Below, piece after piece: positions 42,273 through 51,900 of a stretch of 64,000 nucleotides of DNA. Made by a program: the position numbers and the translations under genes. Source of the stretch: Sarcophilus harrisii. Taxonomy: Eukaryota; Chordata; Mammalia; Dasyuromorphia; Dasyuridae. The notes under the pieces are model-generated. The model saw nothing but the letters and a program-made list of their open reading frames with translations. It was not told where the DNA came from and did no database searches. Positions within the stretch are counted from its first letter, which is position 1. Every line of letters starts with the position of its first letter. The stretch lies in assembly GCF_902635505.1 (NCBI RefSeq), contig NC_045428.1:431807106-431871105 (forward strand), read 5' to 3'.

Positions 42273-42424
42273 TTAAGAATGGTGGTAACAGGTTTTCTGT
42301 GCAGCCTCAGGATCTTCAGAAAGGATGAGAAGATTTCAAATGGGAGGAGACCTTAAACACCATGCATATGATTACCAAGAGCTCCAGAAACCTTCAAAAC
42401 ATTGATTTTAGAGCAGGGAGGCTA

Positions 42425-42490
42425 TAAAATTAGGGGGACAGACTAAATGATCTCCCAGGTTCCCTCCAGCTCTGAATCTATGATCATGAT
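42425..42490 (+). mobile_element. MIR3 3' half
   Basis: 'acagactaaatgatctccc', 'ggttccctccagctctgaatc' is the L3-like end of MIR3. Confidence 0.65.
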
Positions 42491-42739
42491 TTTTCTGAGG
42501 CTGTATCTGTCATTAAAGTCACAGAGGTTATAATATAAGTGTTCTTCTCAAGCTGTAGAGCCAGCTTTGTGCTAGCCTACCTAACAAAACACTATGTCCA
42601 CAAATAAGATTAGCTGCCTTTTATATCACTAGTCTGACGTGCAAAAAGCCTTTGAATTGCTTTTCTAATAGTGATGAAAGATCTGTCCTGAATGATCCAT
42701 ACTCTTGTTACACTTAGCCCCTCTCCTTCATTTAAGCAG

Positions 42740-43203
42740 ATCACTAACTTGCATTTGCAGTGTTTTATATTTTCTAAAGTGTTTTGAGGGGCAGCGAGGT
42801 GGCCCAGTGGAAAGAATACTAGGCATGAAGTCAGGAAGAACTGAATTCAAATCTAGACATTTAGCTGTATAACTGGGCAAGTCACTTAACTCTATTTGCC
42901 TCAGTTTCCTTATCTGTAAAATGAACTGGAGAAAGAAATGACAAACCACTCCAGTGTCTTTGCCTAGAAAACCTCAGCTGGAGTATTGAAGAGTCAGTCA
43001 CAACTGAACAACCAAGTATTTTCACATTCATAATCTTAATTGATTGTGTCAAAAATCTCATGAGTTGAGAAATATAAATATTATGATCCCTATTTTACAG
43101 ATGAGAAAACTGAGCCTTCAAGAGATTAAAGTACTTTGTCTCACATCATAAAGCTAGGACTCAAACTTAGACCTGCTTAGCCTAAGTCCTGGGTTCTAGA
43201 CCA
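42740..43203 (-). mobile_element. MIR/THER1-type SINE split by Mar1
   Basis: Tail part before 42786 (gcagtgttttatattttc) and main part 43014-43203 (ttgtgtcaaaaatctcatg, attttacagatgagaaaac, gctaggactcaaactt). Confidence 0.78.
42786..43013 (+). mobile_element. Mar1-type SINE inside MIR, 9-bp target-site duplication
   Basis: Head 'ggggcagcgaggtggcc', CORE with short gaps, 'actggagaaagaaatgac', 'gagtcagtcacaactgaac'. 'aagtgtttt' (42777-42785) and 'aagtatttt' (43014-43022) flank it. Confidence 0.92.
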
Positions 43204-43637
43204 GAGGTGTCAAATATCCCATCTGCCAGTCAGCTTCATGCAAGCCACAGCACTCCAGAATGGGACCAAACCACATTTAAATGCAATTGGGTAATATTTG
43301 ACTGAATAAAAAATACAATATTTTTGTTGTAATTCAGTAGTTTTAGTTGTGTCTGACTCTTATGACCCCATTTGGGACTGGTTTGCCATTTCCTTCTCCA
43401 GCTCATTTTACAGATGAAGAAACTGAGAAAAACAGGATTGTGTGACTTGTCCAGGGTGACCCAGCTAGTGTCTGAAACCAGATTTGAACACAAGATGAGG
43501 CTTTTTGACTTCAGGCCCAGCACTTTATCCACTGTGCTAATTAGCTGCCCACAATACACTATAGATCATGCTAATTTGTGTTTTTCTAAGTATGTGTCCA
43601 GCAAGGACTCATTTCTATTTGTGCTTGACACAGCTGC
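43204..43637 (+). mobile_element. hAT-like miniature element (type 2), split by a SINE
   Basis: Left end 'ccagaggtgtcaaata', right end 'tttgtgcttgacacagctg'; the ends are inverted and imperfect. Body words 'ttaaatgcaattggg', 'aaaaaatacaatatt', 'ctaatttgtgtttttctaag'. It is non-coding. A Mar1 SINE occupies 43321-43550. I recall the sequence as a common marsupial repeat with hAT-like ends; the superfamily is an inference. Confidence 0.6.
43321..43550 (-). mobile_element. Mar1-type SINE inside the hAT-like element
   Basis: 'ttagttgtgtctgactc', 'ggtttgccatttccttctcc', CORE and 'gctaattagctgccc'. 'acaata' flanks it at 43315-43320 and 43551-43556. Confidence 0.92.
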
Positions 43638-43677
43638 TCTAGACACTAAGTGTCTAGTGATGGTTTAAACCAGGGAG

Positions 43678-43679
43678 GT

Positions 43680-43728
<49 letters not shown>
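43678..43728. repeat. (TG)n microsatellite
   Basis: About 50 bases of TG with one GA step, then TATATA. Confidence 0.97.
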
Positions 43729-43805
43729 AACAGGTCAAATTTAACTGGACAATTAAGGGACCAATGTTTTCCTAGTCTGTCATCCTGACTCTAGCATTAC
43801 AGACA

Positions 43806-44210
43806 TAGCCAATTTGCCCAGTGGACCGAGAACTAGAGCTGGATTTAGGAAGTCCTGAATTAAGTATGTGATTTTAGGCAAGTTACTTAACCCTTCTCAG
43901 CCTTCAAGGGATACTAAAAGCACTTCACTGGGTTGTGGAGCTCAAAAGAGATAATAATAAGCATTTTGCATCCTTTAAAGTACAACTGAATGCTAGCCAT
44001 TATCATCACCATCACCACACTCCATATATGGACATTGAGCAAATCTCAGCTTCTGTGAGTCAGTTTTCTTATCTATGAAGTAAAGGATTTAGACTCATCT
44101 GGGCTCTGAAGTCACTTCCTATTCTAAATCTCTTATCCTATGTTTCTCACTCATGCCACAAGCAAATCAACACGTGGCTGAGCCACAGGGCAACTTGTTT
44201 TAAAATAGAT
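43806..44210 (+). repeat. Composite MIR + MIR3 block, duplicated at 44890-45295
   Basis: First a MIR/THER1-type SINE (gcaagttacttaacccttc, 'atgctagccattatcatc'), then a MIR3-like CORE and end (gagtcagttttcttatctatg, ctctgaagtcacttcc), then 'gctgagccacagggcaac'. The same order, including the junctions, recurs 1.08 kb downstream. Confidence 0.75.
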
Positions 44211-44889
44211 GTTAGAAAACACTAAAAAACTAAGAAAAGACTAAGATGGATATAAGTCTAATAAAAGAAAAAATTATTTTTATGGTTCAGGTGATCATCT
44301 TAGAATTATCATATGAAATCATCTTTCTTGAAAAGATTTATTACCCCATTGGGACTTTTGGTTTCTTTCTAACATTATCAATACCAAAGATTCTGACCAA
44401 TTTCTGGAAAAAGCAAATGGTGTAATAGTTGAATGTCTGTTCTGTATGCCTGCCTTCATGTTCCTCCTCTTTTTGTGAATCTGCTGTCACTGAGGAAATA
44501 TTTCCTTGTGTTTTCTCCAAATAACTCCCAAATTAGCTATTTCTCCCAATTTTGTATGAAATGTTATTAAAGTAATCTCCTGAGTGATTACAGAAATTAT
44601 TCAGAAAAAAATTGTGATAATACTTGATGGGTATGTTACTTAGCAACTAAAGAATCTCAAAGCTCTTAAAAAATAAAAGTAGTTAAAAAGTAAAGGAAAC
44701 TCACTTGAAAAAAAATCAATTTTAAAAGATTCCTTTGGGGAATCATAAAATGCTTATGATCAGTAAGAAAATAGTAGTAACAATCACTTTAATTATTTAA
44801 ATATTATTCTATAATCTATAGAGAATAACTATAAATCATTATTTATAATCTAAATTATCATCCAAAGCAAATACTTACCTGATATTTTG
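44211..44889. other. Unassigned, AT-rich
   Basis: Separates the two composite blocks; no repeat or gene recognised. Confidence 0.4.
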
Positions 44890-45295
44890 TATTTGAGGCA
44901 ACTACTTGCCACAGCACAATATGTACTGGACATGTAATCAAGAAGACCTGAATTCAAATCTAGCCTCACACACTTATAGCTTACTTAACCTTACTCAGCC
45001 TCAAAGGATAATAAGATCACTTCACTGAGTTGTAGAGGTCAAATGAGATAATAAATGCTACACACTTTGCATCCTTTAAAGCACTATTAAATACTATCCA
45101 TTATCATCATCATCACCACATTCCATATATAAGACTGTGGAGCACTGAGCAAATCTTAACCTCTGTGTGTCAGTTTTCTCATCTATAAATGAAGAGTTTG
45201 GACTAATCTGGCCTCTGAAGTGACTTCCAATTCTAAATCCCTCACTCATTTGCTTGTGCAAATTAATATGTAGTTGAGCCACAGGGCAATTTAGC
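44890..45295 (+). repeat. Second copy of the composite MIR + MIR3 block
   Basis: 'atgtactggacatgtaatc', 'gaattcaaatctagcctc', 'tactatccattatcatcatc', 'gtgtcagttttctcatctat', 'cctctgaagtgacttcc', 'gttgagccacagggcaat'. From the CORE onward it is roughly 80% identical to 43806-44210 with small gaps. Confidence 0.75.
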
Positions 45296-45299
45296 AAAT

Positions 45300-45437
45300 T
45301 GCCTAACTTTTGCCTGCCTCAGCCCCATCTGTAAAACAAGAACAAAAATAGCAGTTACCCTACAAGGTTGTTGTGAGGATCAGATTTGTAAAGTGTTTTC
45401 CAAGCTTTAACATATCACATAAATGCTTTTATTATTT
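45300..45437 (+). mobile_element. MIR/THER1 3' half
   Basis: 'gcctcagccccatctgtaaa', 'acaaggttgttgtgaggatc', 'ttgtaaagtgttttccaagc', 'cacataaatgctttta'. Confidence 0.78.
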
Positions 45438-45602
45438 CATGGCAATCCCTGTCCATAGGCAGAACCTTACAACCATTGATTGTTACCTCAAGTGAGGTCC
45501 CCAAGCCATTCAAACCTTAACCAACCAGCCAGTATTTATGCTTCTTCATCTTTGCCTCCTTTTCTTTAAACTCTTCTTCTTATATGCTCTGGTGGTTGTA
45601 TT
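45438..45602. other. Unassigned sequence
   Basis: No recognised repeat or gene. Confidence 0.35.
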
Positions 45603-45658
45603 TAGCTATACTTTCTAAGTATGTATCCAGCAGGAATTCATTTCATTCCAGTTTGACA
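45603..45658 (+). mobile_element. Right-end fragment of the type 2 hAT-like element
   Basis: 'ctttctaagtatgtatcc', 'agcaggaattcattt', 'cagtttgacacag' match 43590-43635. Confidence 0.6.
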
Positions 45659-45845
45659 CAGTACTTTTAATGTGTTTTTAAAGCGTTTTAATCAGAAGAT
45701 AGTTTGAGTAGGAGAGCTATCATGCAGAATGGCAGAGAAAGGAATTTTTTTTACTGATATGCAGAAAATGTGATATCCATGTTTTATCAGTATCATGGAC
45801 TGCTATGTATGGGAATGTAATCTGAATCTCAAGCTTCCTTTATCC

Positions 45846-45895
45846 TCATTGGTGGAGATTGATTGCTTAGTGCTTCAAACTTATATAAAGGGCAG
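45846..45895 (+). promoter_or_regulatory. Promoter-like motif cluster, possibly an LTR remnant
   Basis: 'cattggtgg' (inverted CCAAT) at about 45848-45856 and 'cttatataaagggc' at about 45880-45893, some 30 bases apart. The second is a good TATA box. No gene follows, so if functional it would drive a non-coding RNA or be a fossil LTR promoter. Confidence 0.3.
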
Positions 45896-46124
45896 AGTTG
45901 AGTTTAGAAGAGGCTGATTTTTTGACTTCTAAATTTGAGAGAAGACAAAGTTCTAGATTATCTTTTGGGAATAGTCTTTGAAAAGAGGACTATGGGAAGA
46001 AGTCAAAACCTCTAACCCCATTTTACTACATGAGATAATATGGGAAATTCCCCATTGGGTAAAATCTGAGATACTTTCTTCTCTTTCTATTTCTCCTCCT
46101 ATTCTTCCTTCTTTTCCTTTTCTT
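45896..46124. other. Unassigned sequence
   Basis: Short overlapping open frames on both strands (45953-46162 and 45978-46247), neither with protein features. Confidence 0.35.
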
Positions 46125-46215
46125 AGATGTCTACTATTTATGCCAAATAAGGCAATCTGCACTCAAGGAGCTTACAATTTAATGGGGGAATACAACACAC
46201 AAAAAAGAAACTTGA
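46125..46215 (-). mobile_element. L2 3' end fragment
   Basis: 'gatgtctactatttatgcc', 'actcaaggagcttacaat', 'ttaatgggggaatac'. Confidence 0.6.
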
Positions 46216-47060
46216 AAAACCAAGACAAATCCAAAGAGTTAAGCTAGTAAATGGAAGTTTTCAGAAGTTTTTTGCTCTACTCTTCAACCCTTCAAACAGA
46301 ATGATAGAGGCTACCAAGAACTACTGACAGGGTAAAATACCAAAGCTGATGTAACAGAGTTGATGAGTTTGTAATAGAGGGGAACAAAGATGCTACATAG
46401 AGTTGAATCCAAGGAGTGCAACCAGTGAAGCTATCACTTTGTACGTGGGCTTATTTGTTACTAGCTAGGAGTTTTTCTTTTTATCTTTGTGCCACTGGCA
46501 TTTGCTGGCAAGAGAATTAAGCTTTTTATATATCTATATATCTTCACAGTACTCCTTCCTCACTAAGGAATAGCAATCCCTAAAAATTATTTCTCCTCTA
46601 CTAACTAGCAATAGTTAGGGGGGCAGGTAGATATAATTCTAGCCTGGTAGCTTTCCTCTAAGGAAAGCAGGAAAACTAACTTCTGATACTGATCTCTTGC
46701 TTCCCTTCTTGACAGGAATCAGTCTCCCTTAGTGAAGATTCTATAGTTTCTATTCATGTCCCTGAGCCCCATCTAGACAAACCCATATGGATACATGTAA
46801 CTCACATGAATGACATACACCCCACACCCTATACAAATAGTACAGATTGGTCCCCTGCTCATAAAAGAAGTTGAAAAAATGGAAGAAAACCTTTCTAGTC
46901 TCCAGATTATCAGGAAGTTTGAAATGCTCCTTAGGAAAATAGAAGTGGTTCCAGGTTAAAACAAAGAAAAAGGATCTGAGAAGAAAAGTGTTTACTTAAT
47001 GACAAAAAGTAGAGGATGGGAAGAAGCACTGAGTAGCTAAAGCTGAGTAAAAGGTATCAA
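46216..47060. other. Unassigned sequence
   Basis: No recognised repeat or gene across about 0.8 kb. Confidence 0.4.
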
Positions 47061-47303
47061 GGGCATGGATAGAATCAGAAAGTCAGGAGTCAGGAAGACT
47101 CACCTTCCTAAATTCAAATCTAATCCTCAGCTCCTTCCTAGCTGTGTGACCCTGGGCAAGTCACTTATCCTTGTTTGCCTCAGTTTCCACATCTATAAAA
47201 TGAGCTGAAAAAAAATAGCAAACCATTCCTGTATCTTTGCCAGGAAAACCTCAAATGGGGTCAAGAAGAATTGGACATGACTGAAACGACTAAACAACAA
47301 GGA
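47061..47303 (+). mobile_element. Mar1-type SINE with 12-bp target-site duplication
   Basis: 'aaagtcaggagtcaggaag', 'agctgtgtgaccctgggc', 'tcagtttccacatctat', 'tctttgccaggaaaacctc', 'attggacatgactgaaac'. 'aaaaggtatcaa' (47049-47060) repeats as 'aaaaggtattaa' (47304-47315). Well preserved. Confidence 0.94.
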
Positions 47304-47399
47304 AAAAGGTATTAAACTCCACCCATACTAGGGAAAGGAAGAGAATAGGAAGCAATTTATTACCATCCAAAGAATGATAAGGTGAATATTATAGAGAAG

Positions 47400-47940
47400 G
47401 ATGTCATTCAATGGAGGTCAGAGGAAGAGGAGAGACATAGTGGTCAGTATCTCCCTGCTGAAGAGTACTGGAATTTCTATTGGGAATATTAAATATTGGG
47501 ATATTAAAAATAGAAAGATTTACTACCTTCATAGAATATATCTCTGGGAAATAAGAGAAAAATTCCAGAGGCTATTCAAATTTGGCAACTTTTACCAATT
47601 TCTGATGAGTCACATGACAACAAATGATATTGCCAGAAGGAACCTAGAAAGCATTGACAGGGATATGACATTCTTTAGGGAGAAAAACTCAATCCCTTAA
47701 AGGCCAGATGGTGTTTTCATCACTGCTTCAGATAGACGATAGGAGTCTCAGAAGAAAAAGGATTCAGGAAGTGAACAGCTGGCTAAGAAAATATTCTCAG
47801 AGAACAGCATTGGGATTTCTGCGCCATGTCTTAAAATGATACACTCTTCATGGGAGTGCACCTAACAAGAATTAGTAAAAATAGATTTCATCTGAAGTCT
47901 TTACATCTGATCAAAAGCAATTTAAAATGAAAACAGGAAG
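47400..47940 (+). pseudogene. L3/CR1 LINE 5' part: SGNH-esterase-like domain remnant
   Basis: The 99-codon frame at 47401-47700 ends with FYQFLMSHMTTNDIARRNLESIDRD. This matches the block 'HxGTNDIAR' of the SGNH hydrolase/esterase domain found in the 5' part of CR1-type LINEs, with the glycine of GTND replaced by threonine. Downstream DNA (gatggtgttttcatcactgc, ggaagtgaacagctggctaag, 'gtcttaaaatgatacac') continues the CR1 sequence in other frames. The esterase's role in the element is not well known. Since most LINE copies lack their 5' part, survival of this section is uncommon. Confidence 0.65.
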
Positions 47941-48342
47941 TATATTTTCTATGTATATATTCCCAGGGAGTGGAACTGATGGAATGATTTGCATGTATTC
48001 CTAGGGAATGGAGCTGATAGAATAAGAAGAGCTATTATTTATTTAGTGTTTAAGGTTTGCAAAGTGATTTAGACTAAGATATGGGAGGAACTCTAGAAGA
48101 GAATCCTGGCTTTGATGTTTGAGGTTTGTTGGTGGCTTTTTATTTGTTTTTGCCTTAGATTTCATAATCTGTAGCTTTCTAGATTCTTTTGGGACAATTA
48201 TTTGTTCCTACGTGAATCATCAGGCTTCTGTAGAGGCTGCTAAGATTGACAAGTTACACAAACTTCATTCTCACTGGAGACTACATGCAAGAAGGAAGAA
48301 AACAATAAAATCCAGACTCAGTTTTCTGTTCTAAAGTACATA
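47941..48342. other. Unassigned, with MIR tail fragment at 48028-48080
   Basis: 'agctattatttatttagtg' and 'ttaaggtttgcaaagtg' are an antisense MIR tail. The rest is unassigned. Confidence 0.45.
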
Positions 48343-48344
48343 GT

Positions 48345-48487
48345 GGTTTTTTTTTAAGCTTTTTATTTTCAAAACATATGCATTGATAATTTTTCAACAT
48401 TAACCCTTGCATAGCCTTATGTTTCAAATTTTCCCTTCCTTCCCTCCACCCCCTCTCCTAGATGGCAAGCAATCCAATATATGTCAT
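48345..48487 (-). mobile_element. Short L1 3' end
   Basis: T run, 'aagctttttattttcaaaac', 'aacattaacccttgcatag', 'cttccttccctccaccccc', 'gatggcaagcaatcc'. The 5' cut is at about 48487. No clear target duplication. Confidence 0.8.
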
Positions 48488-48927
48488 AGAAGAACAAAGG
48501 ACAATAAATAGCCTGAGTTACCATAAAATAGTAAAAGATAAAATAAATCCAATACATTGGGTAGATCCTCTGTGGAGTGTTTATGGACATACATTGAGAA
48601 GAATTATACAGTGGGAATGACAGGAATATAATCTTCTCTGTTGGAAAAGATATCAGTGAGACCATGGATCCATTAAAGCAAGATTTCATTAGCAGTCTCA
48701 TTTTGACTCATAATGATTTTCTTCTAAACTAAAATCTTTAGGTAAATACCATATTAAATAACACAAATTGCCACATTAAAGCCAGGTCTATCCTATTATT
48801 CTACACCCTGTTCTTAATTTCTTTAACTTAAATTCACACTCTTTCATAAACTTTTTCCACTAGAAACCCCTTTTTACCCAAGAAATTTTTACATGATCTT
48901 GGGCACATAGGTACATAAAATAGGCTA
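48488..48927. other. Unassigned sequence
   Basis: No recognised repeat or gene. Confidence 0.35.
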
Positions 48928-48942
48928 CAAATCAAATATTTA

Positions 48943-50552
48943 GTTTTTTATTATAACTTTTTATTGACAGAACATATGCCTGGGTAATTTTTTACAACAT
49001 TATCCCTTGCACTCACTTTTGTTCCGACTTTTCCCTACCTTCCTCCACCCCCTTCCTTAGATGGCAAGCAGTCTTATACATGTTAAATATGTTATAGTAT
49101 ATCCTAGATACAATATATGTGTGTAGAACCAAACAGTTCTTTTATTGCCCAGAGAGAATTGGATTCAGAAGGTAAAAATAGCCTGGAAAAAAAATAAAAA
49201 TGAAAACAGTTTAGACTCATTTCCCAGTGTTCCTTCTTCAGGTGTAGCTGCTTCTGTCCATCATTGATCAACTGGAACTGAGTTATATCTTCTCTTTGTC
49301 GAAGAAATCCACTTCCATCAGAATACATCCTCATGCAGTATCGTTGTTGAAGTGTATAATGATCTCCTAGTTCTGCTCATTTCACTCAGCATCAGTTCAT
49401 GTAAGTCTCTCCAAGCCTCTCTGAGTTCATCCTGCTGATTGTTTCTTACAGCACAATAATATTCCATAACATTCATATACCACAATTTATCCAACCATTC
49501 TCCAATTGATGGGCATCCATTCATTTTCCAGTTTGTAACCCCCACAAAAAGGGCTGCCACAAACATTTTGGCATATACAGGTTCCTTTCCCTTCTTTAGT
49601 ATTTCTTTGAGATACAAGCTCAGTAGTAGCACTGCTGAATCAAAGGGTATGCACAGTTTGATAATTTTTTTGGGCATAATTCCAGATCGCTCTCCAGAAT
49701 GGTTGGATCCATTCACAACTACACAAACAATGCATCAGTGTCCCAGTTTTCCCGCATCCCCTCCCACATTCATCATTATTTTTTCCTTTCATCTTAGCCA
49801 ATCTGACAGGTATGTAGTGGTACCTCAGAGTTGTCTTAATTTGCATTTCTCTGATCAATAGTGATTTGAAACACTTTCATATGAGTGGAAATAGTTTAAT
49901 TTCATCATCTGAAAATTGTCTGTTCATATCCTTTGACCATTTATCAATTGGAGAATGGCTTGATTTCTTATAGAGTCAATTCTCTATATATTTTGGAAAT
50001 GAGGTCTTTATCAGAACCTTTAACTGTGAAAATGTTTTCCCAGTTTGTTCCTTCCCTTCTAATCTTGTCTGCATTAGTTTTGTTTGTACAAAGGCTTTTT
50101 AATTTGATGTAATCAAAATTTTCTATTTTGTGATCAATAATGGTCTCTAGTTCGTCTTTAGTCACAAATTTCTTCCTCCTCCACAAGTCTGAGCAATAAA
50201 CTATCCTATGTTCCTCCAATTTGTTTATAATCTCGTTCTTTATATCTAAATCATGGACCCATTTTGATCTTATCTTGGTATATGGTGTTAAGTATGGATC
50301 CATGTCTAATTTCTGCCATACTAATTTCCAGTTTTCCCAGCAGTTTTTGTCAAATAATGACTTCTTATCCCAAAAGTTGGGATCTTTGGGTTTGTCAAAC
50401 ACTAGATTGCTATAGTTATTGACTATTTTGTCTTGTGAACTTAACCTATTCCACTGATCAACTAATCTATTTCTTAGCCAATACCAAATGGTTTTGGTGA
50501 CTGCTACTTTATAATATAGTTTTAGATCAGGTACAGCTAGGCCAGTTTCATT
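48943..50552 (-). mobile_element. 5'-truncated L1 LINE with perfect 15-bp target-site duplication
   Basis: A 1.6-kb antisense L1: T-rich tail, 3' UTR (48943-49317) with 'cttcctccacccccttcc', then ORF2 C-terminal. 'caaatcaaatattta' is exact at 48928-48942 and 50553-50567. Its 3' UTR ends 'gtcaataaaaagttataat' on the sense strand, differing from the 3' UTR type of 23033-24971. This is probably the youngest LINE in the window. Confidence 0.97.
49318..50552 (-). pseudogene. L1 ORF2 C-terminal remnant
   Basis: 49968-50555 reads GLAVPDLKLYYKVAVTKTIWYW, DQWNRLSSQDK, WENWKLVWQKLDMDPYL, TPYTKIRSKWVHDL and LISKIYRELTL, matching the L1 ORF2 C-terminal segment. 49640-49858 gives IREMQIKTTLRYHYIPVRLA and GRGCGKTGTLMHCLCSCEW, the cysteine-rich region. 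49318-49716 gives FVAALFVGVTNWKMNGCPSIG and MEYYCAVRNNQQDELREAW. The three blocks are in different frames; relative to 23033-24971, 5 bases are missing just after RELTL. The endonuclease and RT core are absent through 5' truncation. Confidence 0.93.
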
Positions 50553-50653
50553 CAAATCAAATATTTATTTATAGTTAATCATAATCCTCCACATTCAGTT
50601 ATAACATCTTATATAGTTTAAGAAGCTGGGATCTAAGAATTCTGTTTCAATAG

Positions 50654-50845
50654 CAGGGGTCCTCAAACTACAGCCCACGGGCCATATGTGGCAGCTGAGG
50701 ACGTTTATCCCCCTCACCCAGGGCTATAAAGTTTCTTTATTTAAAGGCCCACAAAACAAAGTTTTTGTTTTTACTATAATCCGGCCCCCCAACAGTCTGA
50801 GGGACAGTGAACTGGCCCCTTATTTAAAAAGTTTGAGGAACCCTG
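50654..50845 (+). mobile_element. hAT-Charlie-like miniature element, copy 1
   Basis: 192 bp with terminal inverted repeats 'caggggtcctcaaact' and '(a)gtttgaggaaccctg'. Body: 'ggctataaagtttctttattt', 'cacaaaacaaagtttttg', 'aacagtctgagggacagtg'. Non-coding, so it needed a transposase in trans. No intact 8-bp target duplication was found. CAGxG ends and this length fit non-autonomous hAT elements. Confidence 0.85.
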
Positions 50846-51069
50846 TGAGACTCCCTCCTTATCTCTAATGTCTTTGTTAATATTCTTCATAAGTTGCTGA
50901 TTTGAGGAGGAAAAAAAAAAAGCATCATTACCCAGTTGCCTTCTGGCCTTGGGGCTTCTGGCTGTCAGACTCTGAGCTTAACTAGGCTGGTCTTCTGATG
51001 ACAGATATGCATTCCATTATTGGGCCCATCCTTGCAGCCTTTTCAGCTTGATGGGACCTGCCCACACTT
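50846..51069. other. Unassigned sequence
   Basis: A short A run at 50912-50921; otherwise no recognised repeat. Confidence 0.3.
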
Positions 51070-51900
51070 GTGTTCTGATGGCATAGTCTTTGAGAAGTGA
51101 GTCACCTCTACACTATGATTAAGCATGAGAGTAGATGTTGAGTCTAAGATTTTCCCTTTATCTCTGTTAAGTTTGATCTTGTTTTCTATTATGTTGAAAT
51201 ATTTGAATATAATCTATCACATTAGCTAACTCTTCCAAGTTTATGCCATTTTCAAATTTGATAAGAGTGTCTTCTACATCTTCATATAAGCCACTGAACA
51301 AAAACAAAATCTTTTTCAGTGACAAATAGCTCCCTTTAGTTTGACATTAAGTCACTGATTCACTCTAATTGAGCACAGTTGTTCAACCAACTGTGAAAAC
51401 TTATTGTCTTAATATCAAGACCACATCTCTCCACCTTCAAAGGATATTATTATAATATTGATTGAATCAAAGTATTTTTTAATGTATTAATGTAGTAACT
51501 ATCAAAATAGTAAATGAGGTGAGGTTCACTCATTCTTAGTAAATTCATTCTAGCCCTAGTGCCCATCATTTCTTCTTCTAAGTGCTCACGCCTCATCTCT
51601 TTAATAATCTGACTTTTTCACCAGAAATATGACCAAAATCATTGGTTTTCAGCTTAAATTTTATTACCCTTTTTGTAAATTAGAATGTCATTTGTTCACC
51701 TTTGGTTTCAGGCAATTCTCTCAAGTTTCATGATCTCCAAATTATTATTAATGATGAAATTGCATATTCTTTCAGTTCTGTAGGATGCAAATGATCTGGC
51801 CCTGGAAAAATAAATTTATTTAAAGCATTTATATAATGTCTTATTATTGTCTCACTTATTCAGTGTTTCAATTGCTTCTTTTTAGCATATTTTTTCACTC
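51070..51900 (-). mobile_element. L3/CR1 LINE, end of ORF2 and 3' UTR
   Basis: Reverse-strand landmarks: 'ttttcaaatttgataagag', 'ttgttcaaccaactgtg', 'gaccacatctctccacc', 'aatgaggtgaggttc', 'ttctaagtgctcacgcc', 'catctctttaataatctg', 'ctttcagttctgtaggatgc'. The last lies in the reverse transcriptase region on the sense strand. It continues the element roughly where 40325-40715 stops. Confidence 0.72.

Noticed and set aside
43631-43654. Short palindrome 'ctagacactaagtgtctag'
   Set aside because: Nineteen bases with a single-base centre is expected by chance in 64 kb and it has no context.
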